From Nodosilinea sp. PGN35 (GTDB lineage: Bacteria; Cyanobacteriota; Cyanobacteriia; Phormidesmidales; Phormidesmidaceae), in contig NZ_JAQKQJ010000003.1 in the NCBI RefSeq assembly GCF_029109325.1, positions 124,001 through 188,000 on the forward strand: a stretch of DNA of 64,000 nucleotides. Direction: 5' to 3'. Every line of letters starts with the position of its first letter. The stretch's first letter is position 1. Position numbers and translations under genes: made by a program. The notes under the pieces are model-generated. The model was not told where the DNA came from. It made no database searches and saw only the letters and a list, made by a program, of their open reading frames with translations. Positions 58,577 through 64,000 of this stretch are shown piece after piece.

Positions 58577-59411
58577 GGTGGGAACGTTCGGATGGGCTAA
58601 CAACAGCTGTGGGCAGCTCCTGGTTTAGCTTACCGCTGCGAAAGCCCTCCAGATCGAGGGTGACGTAGGTAAAACCGCAGTCTTGCAGCGCTTTGACCAG
58701 GGCTTTTAGATCGGCCGTAGCTACAAATTCTTTAATATTTTCGGCGGGAATTTCTATGCGGGCGGTGTCAGCCTGGGATCGCACCCTGAGCTGCCTGAGC
58801 CCCAGCTGCCGCAGGTACAGCTCGGCCTGGCCCACCCGCCGCAGCTTTTCTAGGGTGATGGCCTCGCCGTAGGGGAAGCGCGAGCTGAGGCAGGGCTGGG
58901 CCGGTTTGTCCCACCAGGGCAACCCCAGGGCGCGCGAGATCTCGCGCACCTCAAACTTGGTGATGCCCACCTCCGCTAGGGGTGAGCGGGCCCCCCGCTC
59001 CTGGGCCGCCTGGATGCCGGGGCGGTAGTCGCCCAGGTCGTCGGCGTTGACGCCATCGACCACGTAAGGGTAGCCCCGCCCCAGGGCCAGGGGCTTGAGG
59101 GTGTCGTGCAGCTCGCTTTTGCAGAAGTAGCAGCGGTTGACGGGGTTGGCGGCGTAGCTGGGGTTGTCGAGTTCGTGGGTGGCGACAATCTCGTGGGCGA
59201 TGCCAATGGCCGCCGCCTGTACCTGGGCCTCTTCTAGATCGGCGGGCAGCAGCGAAGGGGAGTTGGCGGTGACGGCCAGGGCGCGATCGCCCAGCACGTC
59301 GTAGGCGACCTTGGCCACCAGGGTGCTGTCAATGCCGCCCGAGTAGGCAATCAGCGCTCGATCCATCGCGGCGAACAGGGCTTTGAGCTGGTCAAGTTTT
59401 TGCGACACCAT
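58554..59411 (-). CDS. larE: ATP-dependent sacrificial sulfur transferase LarE
   Basis: The ATG at 59411 (MVSQKLDQL) gives 285 residues; an in-frame TTG at 59438 would add nine. The PP-loop ATPase motif is YSGGIDST near residue 15. NRCYFCKSELHD (about 91) supplies the sulfur-donating cysteine region, and DGVNADDLGDYRPG and QPCLSSRFPYGE follow. LarE provides sulfur for the nickel-pincer nucleotide cofactor of lactate racemase-like enzymes; in cyanobacteria larE often stands without larA. No larB/larC is adjacent. It overlaps glk by 23 bp. Confidence 0.94.
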   Translation of the reverse strand: MVSQKLDQLKALFAAMDRALIAYSGGIDSTLVAKVAYDVLGDRALAVTANSPSLLPADLEEAQVQAAAIGIAHEIVATHELDNPSYAANPVNRCYFCKSELHDTLKPLALGRGYPYVVDGVNADDLGDYRPGIQAAQERGARSPLAEVGITKFEVREISRALGLPWWDKPAQPCLSSRFPYGEAITLEKLRRVGQAELYLRQLGLRQLRVRSQADTARIEIPAENIKEFVATADLKALVKALQDCGFTYVTLDLEGFRSGKLNQELPTAVVSPSERSHHDLSACR

Positions 59412-59568
59412 GGGCTGTGGACGAGGGGTTGTGTTCAACGTTTATCCAAGATGGATTCATTAACTATTCATTACTATCCTAATGGGCCGAAAAAGCGGCG
59501 GTATCCAGGCCCGTCAGGAGGCTATCCACGACGGCATCCTGGCTAGGGTGGCTGGCTAAGGTAGCTGG

Positions 59569-60876
59569 CTAGAGCAGGCGCGATCGCTCCGGCTTGCGGC
59601 TGTCCCACGACAGCTCCAGGGCTTTGCGAAAGTCATCCATGGCCAGGTCGGCTCCGTAGCCCAGGCGAATGTGGGTGTGGCCTCGGCCAATGTAGGCTTC
59701 GGCCAGGGTAGGGCAAAGCTCAACGGCGCGGTTGAAGTCGTCGAGGGCCAGCGCCCACTCGTCGAGAAAGTAGAGGGCGTAGCCGCGATCGCAGTAGGCC
59801 AGAGCGTCGCTGTCGTTGAGTTCCAGGGCGCAGTCAAAGTCGGTGATCGCCGCCGGGTAGTCTTCCTGGCGGCTAAACACCCGGCCTCGGTTGGCCAAAA
59901 TGCGGCCGCTGCGGGGGTTAAAGCGCAGGGCCAGGGTGTAGTCGGCGATCGCCCCCTCCATATCGCCCACCTGGGCCCGCAGCAGCCCCCGGCTGTCGTA
60001 GAGATCGGCCAGGCGAAAGCGCAGGTTGAGCGGCGTGTCTTCGCTCAGGGTGGCGTCGGGGCTGTCGAGGGCCAGGCCCACCAGGGTCTGGTTGTAGGAG
60101 CGGTCTTGCAGATCGGGGTTGAGCTCTAGCACCGTGGTGTAGTCGGCGATCGCCCCTTGAAAATCGCCCAGCTCGTGGCGCAGCATGCCTCGGTTGATGT
60201 ACGCTTCGGCGTAGTCGATCTGGCAGTCGAGGGCGCGGTTGATGTCGAGGGTGGCCTGGTAGAGGTTGCGCAGCTGAAAGTAGGCCACCGCCCGATAGTT
60301 GTAGGCTTCGGCGTGGTGGGGCTGGCTTTGCAACAGCCGCGAAAAATCGCCGATGGCCGCCTGGTAGGCCTCGCGGCGGGGTTCAGCCAGGGCGGCGTGA
60401 GCCCCCTGCTTCAGGTAGGCCAGCCCCCGCCACAGCAAAATTTTGACAAACTTGGGCTGCTCCGCCAGCACCACCGAAAAGTCGGCGATCGCGCCGCCGT
60501 AGTCCTCTAGATCGAGCTTGATGCGGCCCCGGTTGCCGTAGGCCTTCACCGAGGCGGGCTGAAGCTCAATCGCCCGATCCAGGTCGCCCAGGGCGTCGCC
60601 CAGCTGACCCACCAGCCGGTAGACGCTGCCCCGGTTGATGTAGGCGTTGGCAAATTGTGGATCCAGCCGCAGCGCTGCAGAAAAGTCATCGATCGCTGCC
60701 CCGTGGCGACCCAGGTCGCGGTGGGCGCAACCCCGGTTGTAGAATGCCTTGGCGCAGGTGCTATCTAGGGCAATGGCCTGGGAAAATGGCGCGATCGCTG
60801 CCTCAAAATAGCCCAGGCGAGCCTGCTCAATACCGGCTTTGAGGAGGTCGCTAAGTTGCCGATTTTGAGTTGCCAT
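59569..60876 (-). CDS. TPR-repeat protein
   Basis: The 435-residue protein is almost wholly tetratricopeptide repeats. About ten 34-residue units follow the pattern of CAKAFYNRGCAHRDLGRHGA and FANAYINRGSVYRLVGQLGD, with the recurrent AxAxFxxALxLxP end. No signal peptide or transmembrane segment is visible, so it is a cytosolic protein-protein scaffold. Its partner is unknown. It is monocistronic between larE and the cysteine desulfurase, all on the minus strand. Confidence 0.9.
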   Translation of the reverse strand: MATQNRQLSDLLKAGIEQARLGYFEAAIAPFSQAIALDSTCAKAFYNRGCAHRDLGRHGAAIDDFSAALRLDPQFANAYINRGSVYRLVGQLGDALGDLDRAIELQPASVKAYGNRGRIKLDLEDYGGAIADFSVVLAEQPKFVKILLWRGLAYLKQGAHAALAEPRREAYQAAIGDFSRLLQSQPHHAEAYNYRAVAYFQLRNLYQATLDINRALDCQIDYAEAYINRGMLRHELGDFQGAIADYTTVLELNPDLQDRSYNQTLVGLALDSPDATLSEDTPLNLRFRLADLYDSRGLLRAQVGDMEGAIADYTLALRFNPRSGRILANRGRVFSRQEDYPAAITDFDCALELNDSDALAYCDRGYALYFLDEWALALDDFNRAVELCPTLAEAYIGRGHTHIRLGYGADLAMDDFRKALELSWDSRKPERSRLL

Positions 60877-61002
60877 AGGCCCGCCTGGGAATTCAACACT
60901 ACACCGTGCAAATCAAGCGTGGGCAATGCTCCAACCGCTGCTGCTGCCCCTGACCCCAAAGCTACCTATCATTATGCCCTATCTCGTCAACCGTGGTAGT
61001 AC

Positions 61003-62160
61003 CTAGCTGGCGACCTGGCGCAGCGCCTGCACCGTCGCCCTCACCCCCGCCCCCACCCGATCGATCTCATCGGCGGTGGTAAAGCGCCCCAGGCCGAAGC
61101 GCAGGGAGGCGTAGGCCAACTCGTCCTCTCGCCCCAGGGCCTTGAGCACCGGGGAAGGGGCCGTGCTGGCGGTGCTACAGGCCGCCCCCGACGACAGCGC
61201 CACGATGCCCCGCAGCCCCAGCAGCAGCGCCTGGCCATCGACCCCGGCAAAACTGACGTTGAGGTTGCCCAGCAGTCGGCGGGTCGCGTGGCCGTTGAGG
61301 TGCAGACCGCCCAGGGGTTGCAGGCTCTCCCACAGCCGCTGGCGCAGCGCCCCCAGTCGAGCCGATTCTGCCGCCATTTCAGCCAGGCCCAGCTCTACCG
61401 CCCTGGCAAAGCCGACGATCTGGGGCGGATACAGCGTGCCCGACCGCAGCCCCCGCTCGTGGCCACCGCCGTGGAGCTGGGGGGCCAGGGGCACCCGCGG
61501 TCGCCGCCGCACGTAGAGGGCACCGATGCCCTTGGGGCCATAGACCTTGTGGGCCGTCAGCGACAGCAGATCCAGGTGCATGGCCTCGACATCGAGGGGA
61601 ATTTTGGCGATCGCCTGGGCACCGTCGCTGTGGAAGAAAACGCGGCGATCGCGGCACCGCGCCCCAATCTCTGCCAGGGGTTGCAGCACCCCGATCTCGT
61701 TGTTGGCCGCCATCACCGACACCAGCACCGTATCGTCGCGAAAAGCTTTATCCAGGGCATCGAGATCGATCAACCCGTCGGGCTGCACGGACAGGTAGGT
61801 GACCTCAAAGCCCAGCGATTCGAGATACCGGCAGGGGTCGAGCACGGCGCTGTGCTCCGTTTGCACCGTAATGATGTGTCGTCCCCGGCTGAAGCAGGCT
61901 TCGGCAATGCCCTTGATCGCCAGGTTGTTGGCCTCGGTGGCCCCGCTGGTAAAGACAATCTCCTCGGGGCGGGCGCAGATGGCGGCGGCTATGGTTTCCC
62001 TGGCCCGGGTCACCGCCGCCTCGGCCTCCCAGCCGTAGGCGTGGGTGAGGCTGGCGGGGTTGCCAAAATGCTCGGTGAAAAACGGCAGCATCGCCTCCAC
62101 CACCCGTGGATCCACCGGAGTCGTCGCGTGGCAGTCGAGATAGATTGGCCGATGTACCAT
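61003..62160 (-). CDS. Cysteine desulfurase (NifS/IscS family)
   Basis: The start at ATG 62160 (MVHRPIYLDCHATTPVD) gives 385 residues. Signatures are NPASLTHAYGWEAE, FTSGATEANNLAIKG, the PLP-Lys loop SLTAHKVYGPKGIG (about residue 208), GGGHERGLRSGT and the catalytic Cys in LSSGAACSTAS (about 333). It removes sulfur from cysteine for Fe-S and tRNA thiolation pathways. It could also supply sulfur to nearby LarE chemistry, though LarE uses its own cysteine in the classic system. The start is only 6 bp from the start of the divergent membrane gene. Confidence 0.95.
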   Translation of the reverse strand: MVHRPIYLDCHATTPVDPRVVEAMLPFFTEHFGNPASLTHAYGWEAEAAVTRARETIAAAICARPEEIVFTSGATEANNLAIKGIAEACFSRGRHIITVQTEHSAVLDPCRYLESLGFEVTYLSVQPDGLIDLDALDKAFRDDTVLVSVMAANNEIGVLQPLAEIGARCRDRRVFFHSDGAQAIAKIPLDVEAMHLDLLSLTAHKVYGPKGIGALYVRRRPRVPLAPQLHGGGHERGLRSGTLYPPQIVGFARAVELGLAEMAAESARLGALRQRLWESLQPLGGLHLNGHATRRLLGNLNVSFAGVDGQALLLGLRGIVALSSGAACSTASTAPSPVLKALGREDELAYASLRFGLGRFTTADEIDRVGAGVRATVQALRQVAS

Positions 62161-62166
62161 AGCCCT

Positions 62167-62745
62167 ATGCATACTCCCAGTCACCTGATTCTGAATCTGG
62201 CGGCGCTGCGTCGTCCGGTGCCCCCGGCCATGACCTGGCCGATTTTAGTTGGCGCGCTAATTCCCGATGCGGCTCTGTTTGTATTCTACGGCTGGGCCAG
62301 GGGGCAGCGGTTGCCGTCGCAAACCATCTGGGGCGATGCCTACTACAGTCAGCCCTGGCAGGACATCTTTGCCGTGGGCAACTCCATACCCCTGGGGCTG
62401 CTGGGTGTGGCCCTCGGCTATGTCCTCAGAGGATTCCGGCTCGGCCCCTGGGTGGGATTTTTAGGAGCCAGCATGGTGCTGCACCACCTGGCCGACCTGC
62501 CCCTGCACCACGACGACGCCCACCAGCACTTTTGGCCCCTCAGCTCGGTGCGCCTGATCAGCCCCGTCTCCTACTGGGATGTAGACCACTTTGGTCGCCT
62601 GGGAGCCACAGTTGAACTGCTGCTGGTGTTGGTCGCGACCGCTCACCTTTGGCCCCGCCTCAGCTCCAGGGGCAGCCAGGGGCTGCTGGGAATCACCGCC
62701 GCACTGATCACCGTCGCCTGCGGCGTGCTGGTATTGCTGGGTTAG
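62167..62745 (+). CDS. Multi-span membrane protein, His-rich, unknown function
   Basis: ATG 62167 gives 192 residues with four or five hydrophobic helices. A histidine-rich segment between helices (MVLHHLADLPLHHDDAHQHF) could bind metal and is reminiscent of membrane-bound metal-dependent hydrolases of the YdjM/DUF457 type. The N-terminal MHTPSHLILNLAAL also fits that group, but I cannot confirm it. The long upstream open frame is antisense shadow of the desulfurase. The starts of the two divergent genes are 6 bp apart, so each promoter must lie inside the other's coding region. Confidence 0.72.
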   Translation: MHTPSHLILNLAALRRPVPPAMTWPILVGALIPDAALFVFYGWARGQRLPSQTIWGDAYYSQPWQDIFAVGNSIPLGLLGVALGYVLRGFRLGPWVGFLGASMVLHHLADLPLHHDDAHQHFWPLSSVRLISPVSYWDVDHFGRLGATVELLLVLVATAHLWPRLSSRGSQGLLGITAALITVACGVLVLLG

Positions 62746-62749
62746 GGTC

Positions 62750-64000
62750 TCAGGGTTTAAACACCTGGTACTGATTGCGCCCGGCGTCTTTGGCCGCGTA
62801 GAGAGCCTGATCCGCCGCCTCTAAAATGCCCTCCGCAGGACTGCCGGGGGTTGGCAAAACGGTGGCAATGCCGAAGCTGAGGGTAATCGTGTCGCCGCTG
62901 GGGCTGGCCCCGTGGGGCAGATCGAGGGTTTGCAGGTGGTGTCGCACCAGCTGCACCACGCGAATCGCCCCCCGGGCGTTGGTATCGGGCAGCACCAGGG
63001 CAAACTCCTCGCCGCCGTAGCGGGCGGCCAGGTCGGCGGGACGGCGAACGCCAAGGCGAATGGCGCTGGCAATCTCTGCCAAGCACTGGTCGCCCGCCGC
63101 GTGGCCGTAGGTGTCGTTGTAGGGTTTGAAGTAATCAACATCGGCCAGCACCACGCTCAGGGGTTTGCGCTCTCGGGCCAGCCGCTGCCACTCCTGGGCG
63201 AGGTATTCGTCGAGCCAGCGGCGGTTGGCCAACTGGGTGAGGCTATCGACCTTGGCAATGTGATCGAGCTCCTGGTTAGCGGCCTGGAGCTGGCGGTACA
63301 GCTCAGCCTGGTGCAGGGCCGTGTTGAGCTGGTCGGCAAAATGTTGCAGCATACTGGCCTCAAAGGACTGCCACTGGCGCTGTTCACCGCAGGCATGCAC
63401 CACTAAAATGCCCCACACCGGCTGGCGAACGCCCCCAAAGGGGTGGGCAATGGGGGCAATCATGGCCGACTTCACCTCTATGGCCGCGAGAAAGGCGTTC
63501 ACATCCGGCGGCCAGGGCTCTGCTCTATTGTCGTTGACGATGTAGGGTTGCCCGGTACGCAGTTTCTCCAGGTAGGCGGCGGGCAGTCGCCCCGACGGAA
63601 TCATGGCGTCGGTCAGGGTGTCGTACTCGGGTTTAGTGGCCTGCTGGGCGATGCGGCGATCGCCGTTGGCCAAAATTTGAAAGATCACCGCCCGATCGGC
63701 GTCAAACACCGTTTTGACACCAGCCACCGTGGCTCTCAAAATTGTGTTGAAGTCGAGGGTCTCGCGCACTCGGGCGGTGAGCCTGCGCAGCAGTTGCTCC
63801 TGGTCTACCCGACGGCTGAGAGCGGCTTCGGTTGCCTGCAAACTGGCCTGTAGCTGCCGCCGCTCCGTACAGTCTTCGGCCCAGCCCACCATGTAGCGAG
63901 GTTGATTTTGCTCGTCGTTGACCACTTGCACGTAGGCGTGTACCCACCGGACATCGCCGTCAGGGCGAACAATGCGATACTCCCGCCGCACAGAATTGCC
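62750..64000 (-). CDS. Diguanylate cyclase with PAS, GAF and GGDEF domains (5' truncated)
   Basis: The frame is open through the right window edge, so the N-terminus is missing. The visible part has the end of a PAS/PAC domain (EYRIVRPDGDVRWVHAYVQV), a GAF domain of phytochrome-like type (LNTILRATVAGVKTVFDADRAVIFQI-like, about 95-240 of the visible frame) and a GGDEF domain with active-site GGEEF (RYGGEEFALVLPDT). The I-site (RxxD) reads RRPAD four residues before the GGEEF. It makes c-di-GMP, and a ComFB-type candidate receptor lies at 4447-5085. It is convergent with the membrane protein gene, 4 bp apart. Confidence 0.92.
   Translation of the reverse strand, partial: GNSVRREYRIVRPDGDVRWVHAYVQVVNDEQNQPRYMVGWAEDCTERRQLQASLQATEAALSRRVDQEQLLRRLTARVRETLDFNTILRATVAGVKTVFDADRAVIFQILANGDRRIAQQATKPEYDTLTDAMIPSGRLPAAYLEKLRTGQPYIVNDNRAEPWPPDVNAFLAAIEVKSAMIAPIAHPFGGVRQPVWGILVVHACGEQRQWQSFEASMLQHFADQLNTALHQAELYRQLQAANQELDHIAKVDSLTQLANRRWLDEYLAQEWQRLARERKPLSVVLADVDYFKPYNDTYGHAAGDQCLAEIASAIRLGVRRPADLAARYGGEEFALVLPDTNARGAIRVVQLVRHHLQTLDLPHGASPSGDTITLSFGIATVLPTPGSPAEGILEAADQALYAAKDAGRNQYQVFKP

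Noticed and set aside
61288..62166. Long open frame upstream of the membrane protein
   Set aside because: It is the antisense shadow of the cysteine desulfurase gene. G+C-rich antisense frames stay open by chance; only the part from 62167 has membrane-protein character.

Overview
The window is chromosomal DNA from a G+C-rich cyanobacterium, probably a filamentous Leptolyngbya/Nodosilinea-type organism (the genus is inference). The cyanobacterial assignment rests on the very frequent HIP1 octamer GCGATCGC, on cyanobacteria-typical families (DUF4327, ComFB, DUF928, CHASE2-kinase, filamentous-haemagglutinin/CHAT exoproteins, cyanobacterial spore-photoproduct-lyase-like protein) and on many intergenic palindromes.

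Layout. 1-5.1 kb: end of an FAD oxidoreductase, a PD-(D/E)XK-type protein, ClpB and a ComFB-like protein. 5.1-9.9 kb: argH with a co-directional glycosyltransferase-TPR gene, and a divergent fused double PhnE-type permease. 10-16.8 kb: small cyanobacterial proteins, a DUF72 protein, PPK2, an AtzG-AtzE amidohydrolase pair, a DUF4058 gene with a disrupted 5' end, and an A+T-richer RusA plus nuclease-like pair. 16.9-21.5 kb: a dynamin-like GTPase, then a radical-SAM spore-photoproduct-lyase-family gene broken in two by a naturally split intein with an antisense HNH endonuclease gene between the halves, then a 2'-5' RNA ligase-like protein. 21.9-31.5 kb: a ketosynthase fused to a haem-oxygenase-like domain, RecJ with a very long C-terminal extension, a metalloprotease lipoprotein and an LRAT-like protein. 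31.7-41.2 kb: phosphodiester glycosidase, two glycosyltransferases, tRNA-Arg(CCG), VOC protein, CobO, MpaB-like oxygenase, GIY-YIG-like protein, YggT, ArsA-type ATPase, YebC. 41.3-56.2 kb: an A+T-richer accessory block with a two-partner-secretion transporter, a 1762-residue exoprotein ending in a CHAT protease domain, DUF928, a kinase-CHASE2 sensor, an NB-ARC ATPase, an NfeD-like small protein and a secreted ricin/bulb-lectin/CHAP protein. 56.2-64 kb: GspE/PilB-type ATPase, glucokinase, LarE, a TPR protein, cysteine desulfurase, a membrane protein and the end of a diguanylate cyclase.

The two most notable systems are the fractured gene at 18.9-21.0 kb and the CHAT/kinase/NB-ARC block. In the first, N-extein+IntN (96 aa) and IntC (39 aa)+C-extein are separate genes, and the insertion lies exactly at the third cysteine of the radical-SAM CX3CX2C motif. 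Activity should therefore depend on protein trans-splicing, and the antisense HNH gene is the likely mobility function. The second combines a secreted protease-like exoprotein and its exporter with a membrane sensor kinase and an NB-ARC ATPase. A dispersed MITE-like palindromic element (five copies, each about 85-120 bp) and a second, 144-bp inverted-repeat element sit in the intergenic spaces.

No rRNA, CRISPR array, transposase or complete prophage was seen. Functional calls come from motifs and family recognition by eye; no database search was run.
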